A stretch of DNA of 64,000 nt from Eikenella corrodens (GCF_003990355.1 NZ_CP034670.1:2108001-2172000); one strand, 5' to 3'. Shown: positions 8,793 to 16,717, counted from the first letter of the stretch. Made by a program: numbers and translations. Notes: generated from the sequence alone by a model not told the origin.

Positions 8793-9049
8793 TGGAACTG
8801 AAAACCCCGCTCACCGATACGCCGGTTCAGGTAGCCTGCTGCCCCAGTTTGAATGATGTGGCAGATGAGATTTTCGGCTGCCGCGTGGCCTTCGACGGCA
8901 TGGTGACGCTGCTGTCCTGTTCCAATTCGGACAAAGTGGATATCGAGCTGCTGATTCAATGGTTGAAGACTTTCGGCCTGCGCCTGAACCTGTGCGAGAA
9001 AATGATTCAGCGGGTAACGGACGACTACTACGACCATACCTGCTGCTGA
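8792..9049 (+). CDS. Hypothetical protein
   Basis: An 85-aa protein is coupled to the recombinase by a TGATG overlap at 8790-8794. It is mixed alpha/beta in composition and contains several Cys, ending HTCC. I recognise no family. A good intrinsic terminator follows at 9057, so this is the last gene of the unit begun at the leader. Confidence 0.6.
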   Translation: MELKTPLTDTPVQVACCPSLNDVADEIFGCRVAFDGMVTLLSCSNSDKVDIELLIQWLKTFGLRLNLCEKMIQRVTDDYYDHTCC

Positions 9050-9056
9050 TCCATCC

Positions 9057-9083
9057 GCCCCGCGCCCTGCGGGGCGTTTTCTT
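9057..9083 (+). terminator. Intrinsic terminator
   Basis: A perfect 7-bp GC stem (GCCCCGC with GCGGGGC, loop 5 nt) is followed by a T-rich tract. It closes the recombinase operon immediately before the second copy of the 23-nt motif, so the capsid gene has its own start signal. Confidence 0.8.
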
Positions 9084-9084
9084 T

Positions 9085-9107
9085 TGCCAAAAATATCCCT
9101 GTTTTGT
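9085..9107 (+). promoter_or_regulatory. Repeated operator/promoter-like motif, copy 2
   Basis: This differs from the 1654-1676 sequence at one of 23 positions (T for C in the middle). It lies between a terminator and the protease-capsid start. The inverted CAAAA and TTTTG half-sites are preserved. Confidence 0.5.
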
Positions 9108-9153
9108 CATGCGGAAACCGCCTAATCTGCCATTATTGTCAGAGGGAGTTTCA

Positions 9154-11691
9154 ATGAAACCGCGAATTTACCGCTTATCCGAAGCGAAACCGAGATGCCG
9201 CCGTGTGTTGTCGGCAGCGGCCACGCCGCCGCTGTCTGGCAAGCAGACCTCATGGGTGACGATTACCCGCACCGGTTCGTTCACCGACCCGCGCTACGGG
9301 CCGTTTGAAATCACATCACCAATGCTGTTGAGCATGGTGAAGAACTTCGACGAGCAGGTGGTGGGGCAGGAGATTTACATCGATGTGAATCATAAACCGG
9401 GCGACGGTGCTGCCGCCAAAATCCTAAAGCTGAGGGTGGAGGGCACGCGCCTGCGGGCACTGGCCGAATGGACCGATTACGGCCTGAAGGCGGTGCGGGA
9501 GCGTGGTTTCACCTATCTTTCCGCCGAATTTGCGGATAACTGGCAAGACAACGAGGGCGGTGCGTTTCACGGCCCGACTTTACTGGGTGCTGGATTGACG
9601 GTACGGCCCGTCATTAAGCGCCTAGATCCGATCACGCTGTCGTGCGAATCCGGCGGCGATACCCTGATTCTGGCCGAGCTGGCCGACGATTTGATGAAAA
9701 AAGCGAGAGCGAACATGGATAAATTGAAAGAATTTTTGAAAAAACTGGCCGAATCCGGCTATTCCGCCAAAGTGCAGGCACAGGTGAAAAAACTGGCTGA
9801 AGCGGCGGTGGACGAAAATACCGGCGAGGAAAAGGCCGCTGCAGTGATTGCCGAACTGGAAGGCATGGCGAAAACCCTGGCTGCCGCCGAAGACGAGGGA
9901 AAGAAAGCAGCCGCCCCGGCCGCGGCTGCCACTCCCGCCGCTCCGACTGCTGCTCCGGCACAGGCCGCCGCTCCGGCGAAAACCTTGAGTGAAGACGAAC
10001 TGGAGGCGCTGGTGGCGAAAAAGCTGGCGGAAGCTGAGCAGGCTAAAGCGCAGCAGGCACAGGCACGTGAAGCCAACGAAAAACTGCTGGCGGAAGAAAT
10101 CAGCAAGGCCGAAGGCTTGTCTGACGAGCTGAAAAAAGAATTGGCCGAAGGCGCCAAAGCGCTGCTGTCCGACCATGCCACCGAAGCACAGGTGAAACAG
10201 TTGGCGCAGCACCAAATCAATATGGGCAACCGCATGGCCGCCGCTTCTTCGCTGGCGGCGATGGGTTACAGTGTGGCCGGTTCGCCGCACATTACTGTGC
10301 CGGACGAAGGGGCAAAACAGTTGAGCCAGATTTATCAGGACAAGCTGAAGCAGTCCACGCTTTCAGGCAGCCTGAATTTTACCGACCAAGACAGCCCGTT
10401 TGCCAAGAAGGTGCTGTCCGAGTTCGACCGCATCTTTGCCCGCGAACTGCACGCCGAGCGCAAGCTGCTGTCCGGCGGCGAAATGGATATGAACCGCAGC
10501 CAACTGCCCTACGGTGTGCAGCGCGAAGTGATCCGCCAGGCGCTGCATGACCTGAACGTGCTGCAGCTGGTGCAGACGCTGACCGACTTCAGCGCCAATC
10601 AGACCACTCAGATTCCTTATGAAGAGCGCGATTTGGCGCCGGTGTACAACGACGGCATGGTGTTTGAAGGCCAGCCGATTCCGTTTGCCGGTGTGAGCCA
10701 GAAAATGGATTTGGCCTACATCAACCAGATGAAACTGGCGCTGTCGGTAACCAACGAGGTGGTGCATTTCACCCGCGCATCCGTTATCAACTGGGACGCA
10801 TTGGGGCGCAACATCGAAACCAACGCCCGCATCCTGCGCGAGCTGGTTGCTCGCCGCCTGATCAACGAAATCCAGCGTGCCAGCGACAGCTACGCCGCGG
10901 TTACGATTACCGACGAGGCGGTTACCCCGAACGCCACCAGCGGCATTTTCAAAACCGCGAAATTCCCGGTGGTGCGCCCGCATCAGAACCTGACTCTGCA
11001 GGGCGCAGCCGTGGGCGAGGCGGAAAACCCGATCACCATCAAGATTGGCGCCACCGTGGTTAAAGCCTACGACGGCACCAATGCCCAACCTGCCGGCGAC
11101 TACTTCCGAATCGTGGATTTGAACCAGGGTATTTTCCAGCTGGTGAACCAACTGGGTGCACCTAAGGCAGGCGCTACCGGCGTGAAAATCTCCTACAGCC
11201 AAGCCACCAACATCGTGCTGTTCAACTTGGATGTGGCCAGTGGTAACACACTGGAGAAACACCTGAACGGCCTGCTGCGCGAAGTGGGTGCGGCCAAGGC
11301 AAGCATGAGCGGCCAGCGTTACGAGCACGTGGACTACCTGCTGATGAGCCCGGTGTTGAACGACACCATCAGCAATGCCGAGCAGTTTGTAGTGAGTTTG
11401 AAACGCAGCGGCTCTGATACTACCGGCGGCGGCGATCTGATGAAGATTAAGGACATCCCCGCCTACTCGACCAATGCGCTGCATACCGATATGGGCGACG
11501 GCCGCATCATCATGGGCGTGCGCGGCAATACCAGCTATACGGTGGCCAATGGCAGCAGACATTGTTTCCCAGCATCAGCTCTACCGCCCGACCGAGCGCG
11601 GCCGACAAATCGGCATTTATTTGGACGAAAAGCAGCGTTCCCATGCGATGGAAGAAACGGTTGCATTAACCCGCAACCATTATTTGAATGA
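9154..11691 (+). CDS. Phage prohead protease-scaffold-major capsid fusion, C-terminus replaced
   Basis: The frame encodes 845 aa. Residues ~25-185 resemble Mu I-type prohead proteases (a WVTITRTGSFTDPRYG start, then FTYLSAEFADNW). Residues ~190-420 are Ala/Lys/Glu-rich and coiled, as in a scaffold. The remainder resembles a major capsid protein (QREVIRQALHDLNVL, IPYEERDLAPVYND, YLLMSPVLNDTISNAEQ). Capsid-like sequence stops at about 11556 (RGNTSYTVANG); the last ~45 residues are low-quality sequence encoded by unrelated DNA read out of its own frame. The gene therefore looks broken by a deletion or recombination. The start at 9154 has a GAGGGAG ribosome site. Confidence 0.75.
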   Translation: MKPRIYRLSEAKPRCRRVLSAAATPPLSGKQTSWVTITRTGSFTDPRYGPFEITSPMLLSMVKNFDEQVVGQEIYIDVNHKPGDGAAAKILKLRVEGTRLRALAEWTDYGLKAVRERGFTYLSAEFADNWQDNEGGAFHGPTLLGAGLTVRPVIKRLDPITLSCESGGDTLILAELADDLMKKARANMDKLKEFLKKLAESGYSAKVQAQVKKLAEAAVDENTGEEKAAAVIAELEGMAKTLAAAEDEGKKAAAPAAAATPAAPTAAPAQAAAPAKTLSEDELEALVAKKLAEAEQAKAQQAQAREANEKLLAEEISKAEGLSDELKKELAEGAKALLSDHATEAQVKQLAQHQINMGNRMAAASSLAAMGYSVAGSPHITVPDEGAKQLSQIYQDKLKQSTLSGSLNFTDQDSPFAKKVLSEFDRIFARELHAERKLLSGGEMDMNRSQLPYGVQREVIRQALHDLNVLQLVQTLTDFSANQTTQIPYEERDLAPVYNDGMVFEGQPIPFAGVSQKMDLAYINQMKLALSVTNEVVHFTRASVINWDALGRNIETNARILRELVARRLINEIQRASDSYAAVTITDEAVTPNATSGIFKTAKFPVVRPHQNLTLQGAAVGEAENPITIKIGATVVKAYDGTNAQPAGDYFRIVDLNQGIFQLVNQLGAPKAGATGVKISYSQATNIVLFNLDVASGNTLEKHLNGLLREVGAAKASMSGQRYEHVDYLLMSPVLNDTISNAEQFVVSLKRSGSDTTGGGDLMKIKDIPAYSTNALHTDMGDGRIIMGVRGNTSYTVANGSRHCFPASALPPDRARPTNRHLFGRKAAFPCDGRNGCINPQPLFE

Positions 11692-12022
11692 ATTAGGCTA
11701 CCTGAAAATCCATTCGGATGCCTACGGGCTGGAGATTATCCCTCGTTCCCAATTTTGCCGGCACAGCAGGATGCTGGCCGATATCCACCGCACCGAGGAT
11801 TTGCCGGACAACTGGCCGCCGCCACAATGCGAACACCCCTATTGCCGCTTTAAATCTTGCGTTATTTTGAACATTCTTTACGCAGGTTTTCAAATTTGCC
11901 GCCCGTTATGGAGAAGGACGATGAACCCATTCCCTAAAATCCTGCCCGTTGGCATAGTCATTATTGTCGCCATATGGCCGCTGTTCTCTCACAACGAACC
12001 CGAGCCCGACAACCGCCTGTAG
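11557..12022 (+). pseudogene. Fragment of unrecognised gene beyond the capsid break, with a small membrane ORF at its end
   Basis: In a frame different from the capsid gene, this stretch encodes a protein-like sequence (QLYRPTERGRQIGIYLDEKQ near 11580, DNWPPPQCEHPYCRFKSC near 11810) with no start of its own. It is probably the remnant of a gene fused in by the deletion. At 11921 an ATG with GGAGAAGGA in front could start a 33-aa peptide (MNPFPKILPVG...) with one hydrophobic segment, ending at 12022. I recognise neither. Confidence 0.35.
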
Positions 12023-12210
12023 GAAATCGTCGCGTTGTTTATACTTTTTCTACGGCGGATAGCTTTTGTTTTTGCTTGAATGATTCTTAGGCAGCTATCC
12101 GTCATTATCAAGAACAGAGCGGTTTTCCCGTGTCTATCAACATTCTTGATAATGCCAGGTAGCTGCTCAAACAGGTCTTCAAGCAAAAGTCGAAAGTGTA
12201 AACAACGCTG
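12023..12210. other. Non-coding junction before RHS remnants
   Basis: This AT-richer stretch has an imperfect inverted repeat (GCAGCTATCCGTCATTATCAAG near 12092 partly mirrored by CTTGATAATGCCAGGTAGCTG near 12142). I found no gene, no RNA gene and no copy of the tRNA-Glu end that would mark the right border of the serine-integrase element. Confidence 0.4.
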
Positions 12211-13074
12211 TTGATTTCTACAAACAGCCAGGAAGTTTCAGGTAGCCTCGAAAACCCAACCCGCTTCGTTTGGGACGGCAGCCATTTACTGCAAGAAATC
12301 CACTCGGACGGCAGGTATACTTATATCTACGCCGATCAAGATTCCTACGAACCGCTGGCGCAAATCTGCAACCGGACAACCGAAGAAGGCGAAAGCCGAC
12401 AAGAAACAAACTACTTCCACTGCGACCAAATCGGCATCCCAAGAGAAATGACCGATAAAGACGGCAACCTCTTATGGTTCGGCAACTACACCGGCTGGGG
12501 TCGTCTGAAAGAGGAAACCAAGGTAACGGATAGCGCTTACCAGCCGTTCCGCCTGCAAAACCAGTACGCCGACCGTGAGACAGGGTTACATTACAACTTC
12601 TTCAGGTATTATGAGCCTGATGCAGGTCGGTTTGTGAATCAGGATCCGACTGGGTTGATGGGTGGGAATAACCTGTATTGGTTTGCGCCAAATGTTCAAA
12701 TGTGGTTAGATCCCTTGGGTTTATTAGGAATTCCACATTTTAATGGTAGACGAGGAGAGACCCATGCTCTATTTGATGTTGCAAGAAATGGATTCAAAAA
12801 TATTCGAACACAAGTACCCATGACTGTTAATGGGCAAAATATTATTGCTGATATTGTTGCTGAACGTGGCGGAAAGACTTATGTATTTGAATCAAAATTT
12901 GGCTCAGGTAGGCTTACTAAAAATCAAAGAGCATCAAACGCGTTTCCAACTGGTCGTTGTGCAAATGCAAATACATCAAGAAAAGGAGGAGGAACTATTT
13001 TAACTTCTAAAGGCAAAGTTGTTAATGTAAATGGAAGAAACATAACATTTATTTTATTGAGGTATAAAAAATGA
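12211..13074 (+). CDS. Orphan RHS C-terminal cassette with putative nuclease toxin
   Basis: About 165 residues of RHS core with YD-type motifs (RYTYIYADQDSYEPLAQ, HYNFFRYYEPDAGRFVNQDP) end in the conserved boundary NLYWFAPNVQMWLDPLGL. A variable 115-aa domain follows. It carries an Asp-x-Val then FESKFG pattern near residues 214-230, reminiscent of PD-(D/E)xK restriction-like nuclease toxins. No good start exists: a TTG at 12211 follows a near in-frame stop, and RHS similarity begins near 12225. This is therefore a displaced C-terminal cassette lacking its delivery portion. The stop overlaps the next ATG (ATGA), as toxin-immunity pairs often do. Confidence 0.75.
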   Translation: MISTNSQEVSGSLENPTRFVWDGSHLLQEIHSDGRYTYIYADQDSYEPLAQICNRTTEEGESRQETNYFHCDQIGIPREMTDKDGNLLWFGNYTGWGRLKEETKVTDSAYQPFRLQNQYADRETGLHYNFFRYYEPDAGRFVNQDPTGLMGGNNLYWFAPNVQMWLDPLGLLGIPHFNGRRGETHALFDVARNGFKNIRTQVPMTVNGQNIIADIVAERGGKTYVFESKFGSGRLTKNQRASNAFPTGRCANANTSRKGGGTILTSKGKVVNVNGRNITFILLRYKK

Positions 13075-13754
13075 AGAAAAAAATATTAAATAGCTTCTGC
13101 TCATATTTGGAAGCTAACCATATTTCATTTAAAAAACAAGATTGTATTATTTCACTTTTTTTTAATGATATTTTTTTTGGAAAAATTAATTTTCAATTTA
13201 AAAAAGGTAAGCATGTGAAAATTGTGGCACTATGCTCATTTTCTATCGTTTCTTATATAAATGAGAAAAATATTCTAGACCAAAAATTTATAGAATTAAG
13301 CACAATTATTCCAAAATTTTACCCTGAAATAAACGATATTTTTGATGAAAATGACACACCAAGTAATTTTAAAGTACATGGTTCAGAACTTGGAAAATTT
13401 GATTCTATTTTCAAAGATTTTGGCATTATTTCTTTATATCCAGAAACATCTGAAAATGAAATTAATGAGATAATTATTGCTATATTTTATAATTATGTAT
13501 TACCAATGAAAAATTATTACTTTGGAAGTAATTTAGCAATAGAGGATATTTTAAAAAATCCTTCCTCATATAAATACCCACTATCTACAATTTTACTAAT
13601 AAGTCATTTACACAACTTGGAAATTAATAATTTCGTAAATATAAAAAATCCTAGAAAATTCCCTGACTCAAAGAATATATCTAAAATTTTAGATTTATTA
13701 TTCGCACATAAAAAAAATATTGAGATCCGCAATGATAATAATAGCAAGCCGTAG
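13071..13754 (+). CDS. Putative immunity protein for the first RHS cassette
   Basis: This 227-aa protein is very rich in Asn, Ile, Lys and Phe and far more AT-rich than the chromosome. It overlaps the stop of the RHS toxin cassette by 4 nt. I recognise no immunity family, but position, coupling and composition match RHS/CDI immunity genes. It would neutralise the nuclease-like domain encoded just upstream. Confidence 0.6.
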   Translation: MKKKILNSFCSYLEANHISFKKQDCIISLFFNDIFFGKINFQFKKGKHVKIVALCSFSIVSYINEKNILDQKFIELSTIIPKFYPEINDIFDENDTPSNFKVHGSELGKFDSIFKDFGIISLYPETSENEINEIIIAIFYNYVLPMKNYYFGSNLAIEDILKNPSSYKYPLSTILLISHLHNLEINNFVNIKNPRKFPDSKNISKILDLLFAHKKNIEIRNDNNSKP

Positions 13755-13757
13755 CCC

Positions 13758-13832
13758 GCATGAAACCTCCAATCCCAACGTAGGGTGCGTGCGGTACGCA
13801 CGCACGCGGTTTCTGTTCAAACGACCTCAGTC
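13758..13832 (+). repeat. Cassette-junction repeat, copy 1
   Basis: About 75 nt starting CATGAAACCTCCAA, with GTAGGGTGCGTGCGGTACG in the middle, and ending CGACCTCAG. A diverged direct copy lies at 15664-15737. Both copies follow directly behind an immunity-like gene, so they probably mark the ends of recombined RHS cassettes. Confidence 0.55.
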
Positions 13833-13873
13833 CCGACGCGGGGTGAGCGTCCCCCTTCAGGCTACCTGAAAAA

Positions 13874-13922
13874 GTGCAGGCTGCTTTTCAAAGCCCCAAA
13901 ACGGTTTAAAAGCAGCCTGCAC
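13874..13922 (+). terminator. Inverted DUS pair (Kingella type), possible terminator
   Basis: GTGCAGGCTGCTTTT at 13876 is the inverted complement of AAAAGCAGCCTGCAC at 13908, giving a long stem. The core AAGCAGCCTGCA equals a DUS dialect described for Kingella, not the Eikenella form that lies 15 nt upstream. Confidence 0.6.
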
Positions 13923-13990
13923 ATTCAAAGCAAGCCGTAGCCGCACAAATCTTCCGCCCTAAGGCCAAGCCATACCCTGCCCCCTCTCCC

Positions 13991-15136
13991 GTGGGAGAGG
14001 GTCGGGGAGAGGGCAAAGCAACCGCGCCGCTTTCAGCCGGCCTCAATCCCATCACCGACAACCGCCTGAAAACCTACAACGGCACGACCTATTACTACGA
14101 CGACCTCGGCAACCTCATCCACCGCGAACTCGCTGACGGCGAAGTGCAGAACTATTTCTACGACCTGCACGACCAACTGGTTAAGGCCGAAATCTTCAAA
14201 AAAGACGGCAGCAAAGAAACTTGGGCGTACAGCTACGACGCCTTGGGCAGAAGGATAGGCAAAGGCCGTCTGAAAACCAGTCAGGAAGTTTCAGGTAGCC
14301 TCGAAGAGGAAACCCGCTTCGTTTGGGACGGCAGCCACCTCTTGCAAGAAATCCAACCGGACGGCAGATATACCTACATCTACGCCGACCAAGACTCCTA
14401 CGAACCGCTCGCGCAAGTCCGCAACCGGACAAACAGAGAAGGCGAAAGCAAACAGGAAATCAACTATTTCCACTGCGACCAACTCGGCATCCCAAGAGAG
14501 ATGACCGATAAAGACGGCAATTTGCTGTGGTTCGGCAACTACACCGGCTGGGGCCGTCTGAAAGAGGAAACCGAGGTGGCGGATAGCGCACACCAACCCT
14601 TCCGATTACAAAACCAGTATTGCGATGAAGAAACGGGGCTGCATTACAACTTCTTCAGGTATTACGAGCCTGAAGCGGGTCGGTTTGTGAATCAGGATCC
14701 GATTGGGTTAAACGGTGGAGAAAATCTGTATCAATTTGCTAAAAACACGCAAATATGGATAGATACTTTAGGACTTATAAGAAATAGTCCAATAGTTGCA
14801 TTAGCTAATTTTACTAAAAATACACTAGGTAAAGATAGTGGAGCTGTTGCTATTTTAAGAGTCGGTAATAAACGATTTATAGGTATTAGTGGAAGGGTTG
14901 GTAAATTACACCCGAGTTTAAAAAAGGTATTAGACAATATCCCCAAAAGTCAAAGAGTGGATTGGTATGGACATTGTGCGGAAGTAGCTGCTATCAATAA
15001 GGCTTTAAAGAAAGGCCATAAATTAGATGGAGAAAAAATAGAAATTGCACGTGTTGGAGGCGCAAAACATGGGCATATACGCATCCCATGTCCTTCATGT
15101 GAACCTTTATTGGCTGCTTTTAAGATTAATTTATAG
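13991..15136 (+). CDS. Orphan RHS C-terminal cassette with putative cytidine-deaminase toxin
   Basis: The RHS core portion begins near APLSAGLNPITDNRL (14026), runs through YYYDDLGNLIHREL, and ends at DPIGLNGGENLYQFAKNTQ. The last ~120 residues form a different toxin domain, with GHCAEVAAINKAL near 323 and IPCPSCEPLLAAF near 362. This H-x-E plus P-C-x-x-C pair is the zinc-binding and catalytic signature of the deaminase fold used by polymorphic toxins (YwqJ/SCP1.201-like). The N-terminus is missing and the apparent start is only the first in-frame ATG. The core shares near-identical stretches with the first cassette until the variable tip. Confidence 0.78.
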   Translation: MGEGRGEGKATAPLSAGLNPITDNRLKTYNGTTYYYDDLGNLIHRELADGEVQNYFYDLHDQLVKAEIFKKDGSKETWAYSYDALGRRIGKGRLKTSQEVSGSLEEETRFVWDGSHLLQEIQPDGRYTYIYADQDSYEPLAQVRNRTNREGESKQEINYFHCDQLGIPREMTDKDGNLLWFGNYTGWGRLKEETEVADSAHQPFRLQNQYCDEETGLHYNFFRYYEPEAGRFVNQDPIGLNGGENLYQFAKNTQIWIDTLGLIRNSPIVALANFTKNTLGKDSGAVAILRVGNKRFIGISGRVGKLHPSLKKVLDNIPKSQRVDWYGHCAEVAAINKALKKGHKLDGEKIEIARVGGAKHGHIRIPCPSCEPLLAAFKINL

Positions 15137-15155
15137 AATCCTTATCAGTAGGAAT

Positions 15156-15592
15156 ATGAAAAATTCAAATTTTTATGATAAATTCTGGAATATTATTGAT
15201 TATGCAGAAAAGCATAATTCTTTATTATATAATTATAAAAAATATATCAAATTTTGTTTTTTTTATTTATTCCTAAATTAAAGCACAAGATACTAAATGA
15301 TTTTTTGAATTCTTTAGATTTAGCTGAAAAATACTGGTATAAACATGAAATTACACCAGAAGAAATGTCAAAAATAAGAAGTATGATATGGAATTCTCTT
15401 GATAATCAGGATGCAACATATAATCCTAAAAAAATGCCTATTATTCGTTTTATACACCAACTATTTCAGACTGAACCACAAGCAGAAATTGATGAATATT
15501 TTACATGGGCAATTGAGTTATTAAGATTATTAGGCATTTCAGATGCTGAGATTTTGGAAAATTTACACAAAGCATTTAATGAAAATATGTAA
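15156..15592 (+). pseudogene. Putative immunity gene of the second RHS cassette, frameshifted at an 8-T tract
   Basis: An ATG at 15156 opens a frame (MKNSNFYDKFWNIIDYAEK) that ends at 15281. The following frame encodes a well-formed helical protein (KLKHKILNDFLNSLDLAEKY to NLHKAFNENM) up to 15592 but has no start other than a TTG inside the T tract. The two frames meet at eight consecutive T at 15257-15264. Nine T would join them as ...KFCFFLFIPKLK..., giving one ~145-aa protein. The gene may be broken, phase-variable or affected by a sequencing indel. Confidence 0.6.
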
Positions 15593-15663
15593 CGTAATAA
15601 ATAAAAATTTAGTAACCATAGGTTGGATCAAGAATTAACAGCCTAAGAAGCAAGCAGCAGCCC

Positions 15664-15737
15664 CCATGAAACCTCCAACCCCGACGTAGGGCATGTGCGA
15701 TATGTACGCACGCGGTTTGAGCTTTTCAGACGACCTC
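15664..15737 (+). repeat. Cassette-junction repeat, copy 2
   Basis: A diverged direct copy of 13758-13832: CATGAAACCTCCAACCCC, then CGTAGGGC and GTACGCACGCGGTTT. It ends at TTCAGACGACCT, a DUS of the Neisseria mucosa type. It follows the second immunity gene just as copy 1 follows the first. Confidence 0.55.
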
Positions 15738-15764
15738 AACCCTTTTTCGAGGTCTTCTGAAATA
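15722..15764 (+). terminator. Hairpin built from DUS-like repeats
   Basis: TTCAGACGACCTC and GAGGTCTTCTGAA form a stem with one mismatch and an 8-10 nt loop. These are variants of the Neisseria rather than the Eikenella DUS. Confidence 0.5.
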
Positions 15765-15784
15765 TTTATTCCGTAACAATCTAA

Positions 15785-16192
15785 GCCAAAACCGCCTACG
15801 AATACGGCCAAGACGGTCTGCCGACCCGACGCACCAATGCCCTGGGCCATACCTTTGGTTACCACTACGACAAAGCCCGCCGCCTAGTCGGCCTCACCAA
15901 TGAAAACGGTGCGCGCTACCGCTTTGCCTACGACGTCCTCGACCGCCTGATTGCCGAAAGCGGTTTCGACCATAAGCTGACCGGCTACCGCTACAATGCC
16001 GGCAACGAACTGGTCGAGCAGCGCGAATTCGGCGACGACGCCTCCCCCTCCGCCAAACTGATGGCGCAGCCGGGCGAACAGCCCATTGCCAAAAAAGATG
16101 CCGCCCCGCTTTCAGACGGCCTCAACAGCCAAACCCCGCTGCGGATTACCGAGTTCAAATGCGATATATTGGCAGAGGCTCTATCGAAATGA
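15785..16192 (+). pseudogene. RHS core fragment
   Basis: An open frame of 135 codons without start encodes typical YD-repeat core sequence (AYEYGQDGLPTRR, YHYDKARRLVGLTNENG, YDVLDRLIAESGFD, YRYNAGNELVEQREFGDD), up to APLSDGLNSQTPLRITEF. A stop lies directly upstream (15782). The segment belongs before the part preserved in the cassettes, because its end APLSDGLN aligns with APLSAGLN at the start of the second cassette. It also holds a perfect Neisseria-type DUS at 16111-16122. Confidence 0.8.
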
Positions 16193-16314
16193 ACAGATAA
16201 CTTATTGAAACATAAAGACGCAAATTTTCAAAAATCCGAAAATACCGTAAAAAATACCGTAAATTTGCAATGTCTAGGCTTTTTTTGGACTTTTAGACAT
16301 TTTTAGACACAGTT
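16193..16314. other. Left border region of the satellite, with TACCGTAAA repeats
   Basis: This AT-rich spacer contains AAATACCGTAAAAAATACCGTAAA at 16240-16263 (two TACCGTAAA units) and an inverted GTCTA...TAGAC motif near 16275-16310. A near-identical TACCGTAAA pair lies at 25821-25844 beside the integrase. The copies could be integrase arm-binding sites at the two ends of the element. Confidence 0.4.
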
Positions 16315-16713
16315 TCAGGTAGCCCAATCTTCAACGGCTAAATTGTCAATTTTACCAAATGCGCCATCATGACTAACCAGTATTAAGCCGTTGCCGGCAG
16401 CATGGGCGGCTATCAGCATATCCAAAGCAGACAAACTTCGCCCCTGTTGCTCCACGGCGGCCTTGAATTGCCCGTAATACGCCGCATCCTGCTCCGTATA
16501 TGGCAGGGTATCTATACGCTTCAGAAACTCGGACACCGCTCTATGCAGCTTTACGGCATCTGGACGCTTAGCCAAGCCGTAGGCGATTTCAGCGCGGGTA
16601 ACGGCGGAAATACACACGGCAGCCATCGGCTGGGCAGTCAGTTTCTCCATAAAGGCCGGGTGTTGCTTCAAAGCATGGTTCACGGCGTTTGTATCCAACA
16701 TATAGCGGCGCAT
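16315..16713 (-). CDS. vapC: PIN-domain toxin VapC
   Basis: This 132-aa PIN-domain ribonuclease is the toxin of a VapBC pair. Acidic active-site residues are visible: Asp in MLDTNA near residue 7, Glu in AEIAYGL near 42, Asp in SALDMLIAAHA near 96, and SHDGAFGKIDNL near the end. It starts 4 nt after the vapB stop, so the pair is one operon. VapC toxins cut specific tRNAs or rRNA; the target here is unknown. It sits at the far left of the satellite and may stabilise it. Confidence 0.9.
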   Translation of the reverse strand: MRRYMLDTNAVNHALKQHPAFMEKLTAQPMAAVCISAVTRAEIAYGLAKRPDAVKLHRAVSEFLKRIDTLPYTEQDAAYYGQFKAAVEQQGRSLSALDMLIAAHAAGNGLILVSHDGAFGKIDNLAVEDWAT

Positions 16714-16717
16714 GGCG

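Noticed and set aside
11989..12186. A 65-codon minus-strand frame looking vaguely like a transposase end
   Set aside because: No transposase motif and no inverted repeats around it; too short to support.
16169..16192. Possible copy of the tRNA-Phe 3' end (TTGGCAGAGGCTCTATCGAA)
   Set aside because: Only partial similarity with a gap and mismatches in the core; attachment duplicates should be nearly exact.
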